Source of the DNA: Bacillota bacterium
GTDB lineage: Bacteria > Bacillota > Clostridia > Oscillospirales > Ruminococcaceae
Length of the DNA stretch: 64,000 bases
Direction: 5' to 3'
Assembly (NCBI GenBank): GCA_023388515.1
Contig: JAEWGD010000005.1
Coordinates: 26,259-90,258 of the forward strand
Both the position numbers and the translations under genes were made by a program. How positions within the stretch are numbered: position 1 is the first letter of the stretch; each line of letters begins with the position of its first letter. The notes below the pieces were generated by a model. The model made no database searches. It saw only the letters and a list, made by a program, of their open reading frames with translations, and was not told where the DNA came from. Positions 8,854-18,165 of the stretch are shown in pieces.

Positions 8854-8919
8854 CTTGCTATTATAGGTATATCATAGCAAGTTTATATACATTTTATACT
8901 AACGAATTGCCCCTGTCAA
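8854..8919 (-). promoter_or_regulatory. Promoter and palindromic operator of the STAS-KAS III operon
   Basis: On the minus strand, TTGACA (8914-8919) and TAAAAT (8891-8896) are separated by 17 bp. Just downstream of the -10, CTTGCTAT and ATAGCAAG form an 8-bp inverted repeat (8854-8861 and 8874-8881) around the expected transcription start region. The palindrome could bind a repressor; no regulator gene is adjacent. Confidence 0.6.
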
Positions 8920-9039
8920 TGATTTAGCAAAAGGTTTACATAAAGTTAATTCATTATCTAAGAAAGTTTGTCTTTTTGTTAACAATCGCTTGTGGTGTGT
9001 CTGTTTTACGTCAATATTTAAACATGGAATATTATAAGT

Positions 9040-9072
9040 AAAAGCCTACTGAAATTTCAGTAGGCTTTTACC
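9040..9072. terminator. Terminator downstream of the DUF2935 gene
   Basis: AAAAGCCTACTGAAATTTCAGTAGGCTTTTA is a perfect palindromic hairpin with T-tracts on both strands. It lies just past the 3' end of the minus-strand gene at 9094-10011. Confidence 0.85.
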
Positions 9073-9093
9073 ATGACAATTATTGTAATCTTT

Positions 9094-10011
9094 CTAAAAG
9101 TCAGTTGCACTCATTTGTAGCAACCTAATATAATGATTAGCTTCACGCAATACATGGTCAGCAAGCAATGGAAGAATGATTGATCTGATTTTACAGCGAG
9201 CGACACCCTTTGTTGCAGCTTCTTTAAAGCCCCTTAACTGGATAGTTTTCGCAAGTGTGGTATTTGTAATAGATGATATAGTTGCCTCATTTGCCTGTCT
9301 AGTACTTTCCAAGAGGTCGTTAAATTCATTGGCAAAATCGTTAGCAGTCTGAATTAAATCATTTTCTGTTGGGTCAAGCAATCCTCTGATAAACAATGCA
9401 TGCTCCATCATAATTTTGTCCCAGAATAGGTCCTCTTTTATTACATTAATATCATCTAAATCTTCGCCACGCTCTATCTTCTCTAGATGGTCACGGTACA
9501 AGCGTGCCTCATGTAGAATATGTTCTAATAAAAGTGGATAGTTTGATGTAAAGATATTACATGAAACCTGTAAATTAAGCACATCCTCTTTAAAGCTTAT
9601 AAAGCTATCAAGCAGGCCTTTTACATAACTGTTTAGGTTAATCACATAATCGAACAGCTCTGGTGTCAAATCTGCTCTGCTAGGTGTAAACAGCTTTGCC
9701 TCACTTATTGTAATGCTTTGGTCAATCTCAATGCCTGTAAATTTCTGTGTTTTTTGTTCTGCACCAAGTGTATAATCTGTGACAATTTCGCCAGATGCCA
9801 AAACATTTGGTCTGATAAAACCATTACTTATTCTAACAGCATTTGCTAAAACTGCTGCAAAATATCTTTTAAAGGTATCTGCTGTTCTTTTATAATCTTC
9901 GTTCTTAGGTGTAAAACTAGCCTCCAAGAAAATTGCATGCTCTTTCATTATTCTGCTAAAGAATAAATGAAGTTCAAGGGATAAGGTTACGTACTTTTGT
10001 TGACTTAACAT
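9094..10011 (-). CDS. DUF2935 family protein (ferritin/hemerythrin-like helical repeats)
   Basis: A 305-residue, almost wholly helical protein built from two related halves. Each half carries an E-H pair in a similar context: MKEHAIFLEASF near 23-34 and MMEHALFIRGLL in the second half, plus HILHEARLYRDHLE and HVLREANHYIRLL. This tandem arrangement with conserved Glu/His matches DUF2935 proteins, which look like metal-binding helical bundles; the function is unknown. Single gene on the minus strand, flanked by a terminator and an AT-rich upstream region. Confidence 0.8.
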   Translation of the reverse strand: MLSQQKYVTLSLELHLFFSRIMKEHAIFLEASFTPKNEDYKRTADTFKRYFAAVLANAVRISNGFIRPNVLASGEIVTDYTLGAEQKTQKFTGIEIDQSITISEAKLFTPSRADLTPELFDYVINLNSYVKGLLDSFISFKEDVLNLQVSCNIFTSNYPLLLEHILHEARLYRDHLEKIERGEDLDDINVIKEDLFWDKIMMEHALFIRGLLDPTENDLIQTANDFANEFNDLLESTRQANEATISSITNTTLAKTIQLRGFKEAATKGVARCKIRSIILPLLADHVLREANHYIRLLQMSATDF

Positions 10012-10354
10012 ATGCCCACTCCTAACAATTATAATATTACTTTATATTATGAATAATTGATAGAAATGGTTACAAATTTTATTAAATATAATATAACTTA
10101 ATTAAAAAAAAGTAGTGAAATTTAATTATTTCTTATATGAATAATTTATTGAATCAAAATGTAATAATGTAAATAATTGTAGATATGCACAAAATCTTTA
10201 AACATAAAACAATAATTTTCATCTATTTCATAGAAAATTAATAATAAGTACAAAATTATATGGTATAATAACTTTAACAAAGAGTATAATCAAAATATAG
10301 ACGAAATGGAGTTTGGTTATTTATGAAATTTAGTTACTGAGAGGTTGTGATACT
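10012..10354. other. AT-rich divergent intergenic region
   Basis: About 340 bp of very AT-rich sequence separate the divergent DUF2935 and 65-aa genes. A possible -10 (TATAAT, about 10264) precedes the plus-strand gene but has no good -35. No RNA gene or coding frame is seen. Confidence 0.5.
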
Positions 10355-10552
10355 ATGGATATTAGAATAATGAGTACAGAAATGGGTAAGAGAGTGAATA
10401 TCCATATTTATGAGGAGATAAAAGTCGGGCTATTTGGTAAAGCAGCTCTTGCAAAGGCTTCCAAACGTGCATCTATTGTACGTTGTGATGGCAAACTTTA
10501 CTCAGTTCCTTATGAAATTTATATGAAAGCGGAGGAATTAGAATGCGATTAA
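10355..10552 (+). CDS. Hypothetical small protein (65 aa)
   Basis: A 65-residue ORF with GAGAGG upstream of ATG and its own terminator 24 bp downstream. The sequence is basic in the middle (KAALAKASKRASIVR) and ends acidic (KAEELECD). No membrane segment or known motif is visible. Monocistronic layout with a terminator favours a real gene; no function can be assigned. Confidence 0.55.
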   Translation: MDIRIMSTEMGKRVNIHIYEEIKVGLFGKAALAKASKRASIVRCDGKLYSVPYEIYMKAEELECD

Positions 10553-10575
10553 CAAAAATGGATTATGAACAAATA

Positions 10576-10606
10576 TAAAGGCTACTGATTAATCAGTAGC
10601 CTTTAA
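10576..10606 (+). terminator. Terminator after the 65-aa gene
   Basis: AAAGGCTACTGATTAATCAGTAGCCTTT is a perfect palindromic stem followed by a short T/A run. It may also serve the convergent serA gene. Confidence 0.85.
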
Positions 10607-10681
10607 TTCGGAAATTTTTGTTTGATTTTATTCATAAGGTATAGTAAAATATGAGCGAAACCTCATCTTATCGGCGAAAAC

Positions 10682-11845
10682 CTAGATAACTCTAACCTTA
10701 ATAACCCCATCAATATTGTTAATGCTTGAAACAACATCAGCAGTAACGTTGCCACTACAAGCGTCAATCATTGTGTAAGCATAATCCTTTTTACTTTTAT
10801 TAAGCATATTCTCGATGTTCAAGCCAAACCCAGCAAGAGAAGCTGTAATCTGTGAAATAATTGATGGGATATTCTTGTGTATGATACAGATTTTTGTACC
10901 AACAGCAACCATTTCAGCATCAGGTAAATTAACGCTATTCTTGATATTACCGTTTTCGATATAATCAATAAGCTGATTTGTAGCCATAACAGCACAATTA
11001 TCTTCACTTTCAGGAGTTGACGCACCTAAATGAGGGATAGCAACAACGCCCTTAACACCAATAACTTCAGCATTAGGGAAGTCCGTAACATAGCATGAAA
11101 CCTTACCGTTATCAAGTGCAGAAATAATATCAGCATCATTAACAAGTTCGCCTCTTGCAAAGTTTAGTATCTTTACATTGTCTTTCATTTTGCTAATAAG
11201 TTCAGCATTAACAAAGACCTTTGTATCAGCATTAAAAGGAACGTGTAATGAGATATAATCAGCCTCGCTGTAAACTTCATCAGCATTTTTAACACATTTA
11301 ACCTTTGGTGAAAGCTTTAGAGCAGAGTTAACTGATAGGAATGGGTCGCAACCAATTACATTCATTCCCAAATGCAACGCAACATTCGCAACCAAAACAC
11401 CAATAGCACCTAAGCCAATAATACCAAGAGTTTTACCCATAATTTCAGGGCCAGCAAATTGTGACTTACCTTTTTCAACAAGCTTTCCAACACCGTCGCC
11501 CTTATCCTTCAATGATGGAACCCAAGCCATAGCATCAGAAACATTTCTTGAAGAAAGAAGCAGACCAGCAATAACAAGTTCCTTAACAGCGTTAGCGTTA
11601 GCTCCTGGAGTGTTGAAAACGCAGATACCCAACTTAGCACATTCCTCAACAGGAATATTATTCACGCCAGCACCAGCCCTTGCAATTGCAAGTAGATTTG
11701 AACCAAAATCCATATCGTGCATACTAGCTGAACGAACCATAATCGCCTCAGGATTTTCAACTGTATTTGAAACATTGTATAAGCTTTTATCGAAAATATC
11801 AGTACCGATATTAGAGATTTCGTTAAGTGTTTGAATATTGAACAT
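10682..11845 (-). CDS. serA: D-3-phosphoglycerate dehydrogenase with C-terminal ACT domain
   Basis: First enzyme of serine synthesis, oxidising 3-phosphoglycerate to 3-phosphohydroxypyruvate. The NAD-binding GLGAIG motif is at 144-149. The 2-hydroxyacid dehydrogenase catalytic residues Arg231 (FARGEL), Glu260 and His272 (PHLGAS) are present. Residues from about 315 form an ACT domain (IIHKNIPSIISQIT), suggesting serine feedback control. At 387 residues it is the short form without the extra ASB domain. RBS TAAGGAG lies 6 nt before ATG. It lies 30 bp downstream of serC in one operon. Confidence 0.95.
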   Translation of the reverse strand: MFNIQTLNEISNIGTDIFDKSLYNVSNTVENPEAIMVRSASMHDMDFGSNLLAIARAGAGVNNIPVEECAKLGICVFNTPGANANAVKELVIAGLLLSSRNVSDAMAWVPSLKDKGDGVGKLVEKGKSQFAGPEIMGKTLGIIGLGAIGVLVANVALHLGMNVIGCDPFLSVNSALKLSPKVKCVKNADEVYSEADYISLHVPFNADTKVFVNAELISKMKDNVKILNFARGELVNDADIISALDNGKVSCYVTDFPNAEVIGVKGVVAIPHLGASTPESEDNCAVMATNQLIDYIENGNIKNSVNLPDAEMVAVGTKICIIHKNIPSIISQITASLAGFGLNIENMLNKSKKDYAYTMIDACSGNVTADVVSSINNIDGVIKVRVI

Positions 11846-11875
11846 AATAGCAACTCCTTAAATGGTTAATAATGA

Positions 11876-12958
11876 CTAAGCGTTTGCAATCTCGAATTCC
11901 TTCATAAATTCAACAAGCTTTTCTACACCCTTAATTGGCATAGCATTGTAAATAGATGCTCTCATTCCACCAACTGAACGGTGTCCTTTTAGGTTTATAA
12001 AGCCTTGCTTTTTAGCTTCTGTAACAAACTTTGCATCAAGTTCATCACTGCCAGTTACAAAAGGTACATTCATAAGTGAACGGTCCTTGCCCTCAACAGT
12101 AGCACTGAACATCTTAGAGCTATCAAGGAAGTCATAAAGTATAGCAGCCTTAGTTTCGTTATGAGCCTTCATAGCAACTAATCCACCGTTTGACTTAATC
12201 CAATCCAAAACAAGTTTTAGAATATAAATTCCATATGTTGGAGGAGTGTTAAACATAGAACCATTGTCCGAATGTGTTTTATAGTTGAACATTGTAGGGG
12301 TAAAGTCCTTAGCATTTCCGATTAAATCCTCACGAATAATAACAACAGTCAACCCAGCAGGACCCATGTTTTTCTGTGCTCCAGCGTAAATAACGCCATA
12401 CTTTGAAACATCAACAGGCTCTGAAAGAATACATGATGACATATCAGAAACAAGAGGTACATTACCAGTGTCAGGTAGCTCAGTAAAACGTGTACCATAT
12501 ATAGTGTTATTCTGGCATATATGGAAATAATCTGCGTCAGCTGTGAAAGTTGATTTATCCAGTGTTGGAATATATGAAAAGGTTTTATCATCTGATGATG
12601 CAACAGCCTTACACTCACCATAACGCTTAGCCTCGCTATAAGCTTTTTTAGCCCATTGACCAGTTAGAACGAAATCAGCCTTGCCCGATTTATTCATAAG
12701 GTTAAGTGGAATCATAGCGAACTGTGACGACGCACCACCCTGTAAAAATAGAACCTTATAGTTATCAGGAATTGACATAGTTTCTCTTAAAAGTGCCTCA
12801 CACTCATCAAAAATAGCTTGATATTCTTTAGAACGGTGCGACATTTCCATAACAGACTGACCACTTGTTCCATACTCAAGCATTTCGTCAGCGGCAATTT
12901 TTAAAACGTCCTCAGGAAGAATTGCAGGACCAGCACTAAAATTGTATAATCTACTCAT
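11876..12958 (-). CDS. serC: Phosphoserine aminotransferase
   Basis: PLP enzyme of 360 residues converting 3-phosphohydroxypyruvate to phosphoserine. The N-terminal signature NFSAGPAILPEDVL and the PLP lysine Lys196 in GAQKNMGP are visible, as is HRSVGGMRAS near the C-terminus, which binds substrate phosphate in the family. RBS GGAGGG lies 7 nt before ATG. First gene of the serC-serA operon; serB is not in the window. Confidence 0.97.
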   Translation of the reverse strand: MSRLYNFSAGPAILPEDVLKIAADEMLEYGTSGQSVMEMSHRSKEYQAIFDECEALLRETMSIPDNYKVLFLQGGASSQFAMIPLNLMNKSGKADFVLTGQWAKKAYSEAKRYGECKAVASSDDKTFSYIPTLDKSTFTADADYFHICQNNTIYGTRFTELPDTGNVPLVSDMSSCILSEPVDVSKYGVIYAGAQKNMGPAGLTVVIIREDLIGNAKDFTPTMFNYKTHSDNGSMFNTPPTYGIYILKLVLDWIKSNGGLVAMKAHNETKAAILYDFLDSSKMFSATVEGKDRSLMNVPFVTGSDELDAKFVTEAKKQGFINLKGHRSVGGMRASIYNAMPIKGVEKLVEFMKEFEIANA

Positions 12959-13085
12959 AACGTTAACCCTCCATAAATGTTTTATATACCTTATATTATA
13001 TTACTATTTTTCCTTGAAGTCAATAAAAATTGATATACTTTTCACAATTTAGCAAAGAAAATTTAATCTTATGACATAATAAGTC

Positions 13086-13126
13086 AAAACCCCACCCCTA
13101 AAGTCTATTTACGGGTAGGGTTTTTA
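13086..13126. terminator. Hairpin between serC upstream region and the LRR gene
   Basis: AAAACCCCACCC pairs with GGGTAGGGTTTT with one mismatch across a 17-nt loop. It lies downstream of the minus-strand LRR-dockerin gene and has A/T tracts on both sides, so it can terminate that gene. Confidence 0.7.
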
Positions 13127-13155
13127 ATTTAGTTATAAAATTTTAGTACATTATA

Positions 13156-14529
13156 TTACTTTAAAATATTTCTTTTCAGCAACACCAAATCAAAAATATC
13201 AAGTTTCCCATCACCGTTAATATCAGCAGCTTTTGCTTGGTTAGGGGATAAGGCTTTTTTGCCGTATATAGCTTGCTTTAGAAAAACAACGTCAGAAGAA
13301 TCTATAACGCCATCTCCACTTAGGTCGCCAGTTTCAAACTCTCCATCTAGGGCTATAAAAGTTATTTTGTAACTATTGGCGTAAGTTTCAGCAGTTGAAC
13401 CTTTATAACCGTAGATTGTTTTCAAGTAGCTACCACTAAACGCATAATTTCCAATACTAGTAACAGGGTCAAAAATTGTGATTGATGTTAAGTTTGTACA
13501 GCCGTAAAACGCTGAACTTCCAATACTAGGAGCAGGGTCAGGGATTGTGATTGATGTTAAGCTTATACAGTTTTGAAACGCATAATTTCCAATACTAGTA
13601 ACAGCGTCAGGAATTGTGATTGAGGTTAAACTTGAACAGCCGTAAAACACGGAACTTCCAATGTTAGTAACAAAGTCAGGAATTGTGATTGATGTTAATC
13701 TTGTACAGCCGTAAAACACCCCTCCCTCAATGATAGTAATAGAGTCTGGGATTGTGATTGATGTTAATCTTGTACAGCCAGAAAACGCATATTCTCCAAT
13801 ACTTACAACGGAATCAGGAATATTAACTGAGATTAAATTTGTACAGCCCGCAAACGCTGAACTTCCAATACTTACAGCAGAATCAGAGATTGTGATTGAT
13901 GTTAAGCTTGAACAGCCGTAAAACGCTGAACTTCCAATGTTAGTAACAGAGTCAGGGATTGCGATTGATGTTAATCTTGTACATTTCCAAAATGCATAAT
14001 TTCCAATGCTAGTAACAGAGTCAGGAATTGTGATTGATGTTAAGCTTATACAATCAGAAAAAGCATAACTTCCAATACTAGTAACCGAATTAGGGATTGT
14101 GATTGATGTTAATCTTGTACAGCCTTGAAACGCAGATCCCCCAATGCTAATAACGGAGTCAGGAATTGTGATTGATGTTAATCTTTCACAGCTCTTAAAT
14201 GCATAATTTCCAATACTAGTAACTGAGTTAGGAATCGTTATTGATGTTAAGCTTTTACAGAGATAAAACGATTCAATCCCAATGCTAGTAACAGGCAATC
14301 CCTCTATTTCATTAGGAATTACAACTGAAACAGCATTTGTAGAGCAGTCAGTTATAGAAATTTCTCCGTCAACTATTTCATAAGTCAAGTCGCCAAGTAT
14401 TTCAGCAGACGCAGTATAAGCTGACTTCAAAGCCAATGGATTTGTAAATATTCCGTCAATTGGAGTTGCAAGGAAAAGCGTTGCAATTGCTAGAACTCCT
14501 GCAAGTATTCTTTTAATTTGTTTCTTCAT
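13156..14529 (-). CDS. Secreted BspA-type leucine-rich repeat protein with dockerin
   Basis: A 457-residue exported protein. Residues 1-43 form a signal peptide (KKQIKRIL, a hydrophobic core, then a cleavage region near ASA). From about 70 to 370 there are about twelve 23-residue LRR_5 repeats of the form LTSITIPDSVTSIG-x-YAF-x-C. The C-terminal 57 residues are a type I dockerin with two calcium loops (DLSGDGVIDSSD and DINGDGKLDIFD). Dockerins bind cohesins, so this surface protein probably docks to a scaffoldin; the LRRs suggest ligand or host binding. No cohesin gene lies in the window. Repeats are very similar at DNA level, so copy number may vary. Confidence 0.93.
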   Translation of the reverse strand: MKKQIKRILAGVLAIATLFLATPIDGIFTNPLALKSAYTASAEILGDLTYEIVDGEISITDCSTNAVSVVIPNEIEGLPVTSIGIESFYLCKSLTSITIPNSVTSIGNYAFKSCERLTSITIPDSVISIGGSAFQGCTRLTSITIPNSVTSIGSYAFSDCISLTSITIPDSVTSIGNYAFWKCTRLTSIAIPDSVTNIGSSAFYGCSSLTSITISDSAVSIGSSAFAGCTNLISVNIPDSVVSIGEYAFSGCTRLTSITIPDSITIIEGGVFYGCTRLTSITIPDFVTNIGSSVFYGCSSLTSITIPDAVTSIGNYAFQNCISLTSITIPDPAPSIGSSAFYGCTNLTSITIFDPVTSIGNYAFSGSYLKTIYGYKGSTAETYANSYKITFIALDGEFETGDLSGDGVIDSSDVVFLKQAIYGKKALSPNQAKAADINGDGKLDIFDLVLLKRNILK

Positions 14530-14625
14530 GATGTTAACCTCTTTTGTTTTTTATGTTTTGCTAAATAATGATAATTATAACACAATAAAATGGTAACTGC
14601 AATGATGTTTACAAAAACTTAACAA

Positions 14626-16773
14626 TTACTCCTCACTTTGCAATTCATTGCCGTCAGTGAAAACAAAGTCGATATCACCACTTGAAACAGTAGCCTTTGC
14701 ACATTTTATCCAAACCTTGTCGCCAAGCGTATATTTTTTATTAGAAAGCCCCTCTGTAATCGACATAAAACCGTCATAGGAGTAATTTCCAGATGGGAAA
14801 GAATTTATATGAACAAGCCCCTCAACCGTATTATCAAGCATAACATAAACGCCATGTTCAACAACGCTTGAAATCATGCCCTCGAAATCCTCGCCGATAT
14901 GCTTTTGCATATATTCAGCCTTATAACAGTCCTCACAATCACGTTCTACATTCATTGCTGTAACCTCTGCATGAGAGGACTTTTCGGAGGAATTAGCAGC
15001 AAAAGCAGAATATCTCTTTTCAAGCCATTTTGTGTCATACCCCATTATAGCATCACTTAAAATTCTATGAATGGAGAGGTCGGGGTAACGTCTTATAGGT
15101 GACGTAAAATGGGCATAATCAGCCAATGCAAGCCCGAAATGTCCGATAGGCTCAGGAGCATATTTAGCCTTTGCCATTGAGCGTAAAACAATAGTATTTA
15201 TCACAGGGAACATGGTACTTTCCCTTGCATTATCAAGAATTTGTGCAAGATGTGCAGGCTTAAACTTGTCCACTTGTGGATATGAAACATTTATCTTTTG
15301 CAATGTATCCTTTAGTTTAGCCATTTTTTCAAGAGTTGGCTCATCATGAATTCTGTAAACAAAAGGAAGTTCCTTTATGCGAGCAAAGTTTGCAGCAGCC
15401 TCATTCGCAAGCAACATAAACTCCTCAATTATCATCTCACTTTTGCCCCTAGTTCTTGGAACAACGCCCACGCAAATATCATTTTCATCAATCAAAAGTT
15501 TGCTTTCAACAGTTTCAATCTGTGGAGCACCACGTCTTTTTTTGCAAGCAATAAGGAGGTCAGCAAGTTCATTCATCAGCAGAAGATTATCCTTAACAGG
15601 AGCATACTTTTCAAGAATTTCTGGAGTTGCATCACCAGAAAGAATAGTGTTTATTTCAGCATAAACGCCTTTTACCTTTGAGTTGATAACAGTTTTCTTG
15701 AAAGTATAATTCGTCAATTTCCCCTCAAAATCTATTTTAATAAATGCAGAAAACGTGAGCCTGTCCTCATTAGGATGAAGTGAGCAAATGCCATTTGAAA
15801 GCTCTTTTGGGAGCATCGGAACAACCTTATTAGCATAATAAACACTTGTCCCACGATTAAGTGCCTCTTTATCCAAAGCAGAATTCCCCTTAACATAGTA
15901 GGAAACATCAGCAATATGAACGCCAAGTTCATAATGGTCGCTAAGTTTAGTTATGGAAATAGCGTCATCAAGGTCCTTTGCCTCTGCACTATCAATCGTG
16001 AAAACGCACTCATTACGCAAATCTTCTCTATTATTATATTCAAAATCCTGTATGCCAGCGTCAGAAAGCTTCTTAGCCTCTTTAAGAGCCTTAAAAGGAA
16101 ATTCAATTTCTATTCCGTTGATAGCAAGGATTGAGTTCGCACATGAAACAGCATTTTCAGCACAACCAAAAGTCATTATAACCCGAGCTTTATGGTCGGC
16201 ATGACGGCTACCCCTTGAAACTATTTCAGCAAGAACCTTGTCGCCCTCCTCAAAAGGAGCGTTATCAAAGCTAACAACCCTAATATGACTTTTCGCCATC
16301 GAGTCAGGGATTATATAGTATACTCCTGATTCCTGAATAATTGTACCCGACATCTGCGACATATTTTCTTCAAGAATTGTGACAACTTCGCCCTCAGGAG
16401 AGCCACTTCTTGATTCGATAAGTGAAATCAAAACGATATCCTGTGGCATTGCACCCATAAGAAATTTCCCAGGAATAAAAACACTTGTTTTATCGTCTAA
16501 TTTTTCAGCAAACCCAAATGTTTTATTAAGCCTTGAAATAACAGCAGGGAAGTATCCAACCTTTTCACAAGAAACAAAGCCTTTTTTACGCTCAAAAATA
16601 AGCCCCTCATCGCAAAGCTCATCAAGAGCCAGCCAGAAATTCTCACCACCCTTATTGCTTTTACATTTAGTAGCAAGGTCCTTTCGTAGCATTGGCTTTT
16701 TATTATTCAAATTTAAAAAAGTCATAATTTTATTTCTATATCCCAAAACATCATAATTTACTTCTTTCATCAT
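14626..16773 (-). CDS. rnr: Ribonuclease R
   Basis: 3'-5' exoribonuclease of 715 residues. In order: an N-terminal winged helix (LRKDLATKCK), OB/cold-shock domains (FGFAEKLDDKTSVFIP), the RNB catalytic domain with Asp261, Asp267, Asp269 and Asp270, the conserved HFTSPIRRYPDL box, and a C-terminal S1 domain (FEGMISSVVEHGVYVML). Two adjacent in-frame ATGs follow GGAGG; the second (MKEVNYD) is equally likely. secG lies just upstream, the usual Firmicutes secG-rnr pairing. Confidence 0.96.
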   Translation of the reverse strand: MMKEVNYDVLGYRNKIMTFLNLNNKKPMLRKDLATKCKSNKGGENFWLALDELCDEGLIFERKKGFVSCEKVGYFPAVISRLNKTFGFAEKLDDKTSVFIPGKFLMGAMPQDIVLISLIESRSGSPEGEVVTILEENMSQMSGTIIQESGVYYIIPDSMAKSHIRVVSFDNAPFEEGDKVLAEIVSRGSRHADHKARVIMTFGCAENAVSCANSILAINGIEIEFPFKALKEAKKLSDAGIQDFEYNNREDLRNECVFTIDSAEAKDLDDAISITKLSDHYELGVHIADVSYYVKGNSALDKEALNRGTSVYYANKVVPMLPKELSNGICSLHPNEDRLTFSAFIKIDFEGKLTNYTFKKTVINSKVKGVYAEINTILSGDATPEILEKYAPVKDNLLLMNELADLLIACKKRRGAPQIETVESKLLIDENDICVGVVPRTRGKSEMIIEEFMLLANEAAANFARIKELPFVYRIHDEPTLEKMAKLKDTLQKINVSYPQVDKFKPAHLAQILDNARESTMFPVINTIVLRSMAKAKYAPEPIGHFGLALADYAHFTSPIRRYPDLSIHRILSDAIMGYDTKWLEKRYSAFAANSSEKSSHAEVTAMNVERDCEDCYKAEYMQKHIGEDFEGMISSVVEHGVYVMLDNTVEGLVHINSFPSGNYSYDGFMSITEGLSNKKYTLGDKVWIKCAKATVSSGDIDFVFTDGNELQSEE

Positions 16774-16803
16774 TTACCTCCAAAAATATAGCTATATAAA
16801 ATT

Positions 16804-16846
16804 AAAAAGGCAAGAGTTTGGAATGAATTTTCCACTCTTACCTTTC
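16804..16846 (-). terminator. Hairpin between secG and rnr
   Basis: AAAGG(C)AAGAGT pairs with ACTCTT(A)CCTTT around a loop of about 20 nt. It lies downstream of secG and may attenuate transcription into rnr rather than end it. Confidence 0.5.
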
Positions 16847-16863
16847 ATTTTGATTAAAAAGTT

Positions 16864-17124
16864 CTACTTGTCAAGCAAGTTAGGAACTAGACTTACTGCG
16901 ATAGTAACGATAAAAAACAAGGCAGCTAGTATTTTAGTAACCTTATTAAGAGCAGCTTCCTTTGTGCGTCCTGCATTTTTACCATAGAATGAATCGTTAC
17001 TTCCACCAGTTATAGCTGAAGTCATATTTTGTTGTGTTTTTTGGTCTTGTAGTAAACAGAATACGATTAAAAGAATGCAAACAAGCAACAAAAAAGCACC
17101 CATGATTATTTCCATTGTACTCAT
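16864..17124 (-). CDS. secG: Protein translocase subunit SecG
   Basis: Small membrane subunit of the SecYEG translocon, 86 residues from ATG at 17124, which follows AAAGGGGAAAC. An open extension to 17175 lacks an RBS. Two membrane helices (MGAFLLLVCILLIVFCLLQ and ILAALFFIVTIAVSL) flank the conserved polar loop with SDSFYGKNAGRTKE-type residues. Followed by rnr. Confidence 0.92.
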   Translation of the reverse strand: MSTMEIIMGAFLLLVCILLIVFCLLQDQKTQQNMTSAITGGSNDSFYGKNAGRTKEAALNKVTKILAALFFIVTIAVSLVPNLLDK

Positions 17125-17224
17125 TATATAGTTTCCCCTTTCAACAGATATAATTAATCTAATACAGTATATCATAGTTGTTTTATAAAATCAAGGGTTT
17201 TTAGAAAATAATATAAATTTTTTA

Positions 17225-17530
17225 TTAAAGATTGATGTTATTTGGCTTAATGCTATTAGCATTAGTATGGTTATTTTTTCACTGAATATACTTTTGCTTG
17301 TTTGATTTAGTATGATATGGTTCTTATTTTCTTTGTTGTCATTCCATCTACTTTCCGTATGGTAGAATTTAAATAGATTAAAAGAAGTTAGGGTAAACAA
17401 GAACAATACTTCGCTAAAATAAACAACCAAAACCACATTAAATGAAAACAAAGCAAACAAGAACCGACACTACATCTAGCAAGCAAAACGCATATTCAGT
17501 GACAAAAAAGCAAATAAACACCATAGTGAA
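17225..17530. repeat. Degenerate, palindromic copy of the window's intergenic repeat
   Basis: The left arm (about 17265-17370, with TTGTTGTCATTC and CTACTTTCCGTATGGT) matches the 5' part of the repeats at 34.3 and 63.8 kb. The right arm (about 17395-17465, with ACAAGAACAATACTTCGC and TAAAATAAACAA) matches the reverse complement of the same part. The central conserved core is missing. The copy lies between the secG upstream region and the Nudix promoter and fills most of the 450-bp gene-free stretch. Open frames inside it are repeat sequence. Confidence 0.7.
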
Positions 17531-17553
17531 AGCAAAACAATATAAAAAAACTG

Positions 17554-17582
17554 TGGACATTTTATTGAATTCATGCTATACT
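17554..17582 (+). promoter_or_regulatory. Promoter of the Nudix gene
   Basis: TGGACA (17554-17559) and TATACT (17577-17582) are spaced 17 bp, 5/6 matches each to the vegetative consensus, 40 bp upstream of the Nudix start codon. Confidence 0.7.
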
Positions 17583-17621
17583 ATTATCAATAATTATTAT
17601 TCACAGAAAGGAATTTAAGAC

Positions 17622-18035
17622 ATGATTCACGAAAAGTCATGTGGTGCTATTGTTTACCGTAAGTCACATGGAAACATAGAAATATTGCTAATAAAGCACG
17701 TCAATAGCGGACATTGGTCTTTCCCAAAAGGGCATATGGAAGCTAGTGAAACGGAAACGGAAACTGCTTTGCGTGAGATTAAGGAAGAAACAGATATTGA
17801 TGTTATTATTGACCCAACATTCAGAGAAACTGTTTCATATTCACCTAAAAAGGACACCCAAAAGGTCGTTGTCTACTTCTTAGCTAAAGCAAAAAACTTT
17901 GAGTACGTCGCACAAGCAGAGGAAATAGCAGAAATTCGTTGGGTTGACATCGGACACGCACTTTCGGTTCTCACTTATGAAAACGATAAAACCATTGTAA
18001 ATAAAGCTCGAACAGCTATTAGAGAAAAGGAATAA
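17622..18035 (+). CDS. Nudix hydrolase, diadenosine tetraphosphatase-like
   Basis: A 137-residue Nudix protein. The Nudix box is complete: GHMEASETETETALREIKEE and then TDI. The N-terminal SCGAIVYRK and GHWSFPKGH are typical of the bis(5'-nucleosyl)-tetraphosphatase branch, which hydrolyses Ap4A and related dinucleotides; substrate assignment is by similarity only. RBS GAAAGG lies upstream. Monocistronic with promoter and terminator. Confidence 0.9.
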   Translation: MIHEKSCGAIVYRKSHGNIEILLIKHVNSGHWSFPKGHMEASETETETALREIKEETDIDVIIDPTFRETVSYSPKKDTQKVVVYFLAKAKNFEYVAQAEEIAEIRWVDIGHALSVLTYENDKTIVNKARTAIREKE

Positions 18036-18104
18036 GATAGCATATTAAAACGTGGTATCCGTAGAATTGCTTTGAAAAAAGTTAAAGACAATTGGCTAAT
18101 CACG

Positions 18105-18150
18105 AAAAAACGACTGTTACATCATCTTGGTGTAACAGTCGTTTTTTTTA
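18105..18150. terminator. Bidirectional terminator between Nudix and SEC-C genes
   Basis: AAAACGACTGTTACA pairs with TGTAACAGTCGTTTT around TCATCTTGG, followed by T8. It serves the plus-strand Nudix gene and the convergent SEC-C gene. Confidence 0.9.
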
Positions 18151-18165
18151 TCACTGATAGAATAA

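Noticed and set aside
15346..15681. Plus-strand frames of about 95-111 codons inside rnr
   Set aside because: They lie opposite a well-supported RNase R gene, have no RBS and show no motif.
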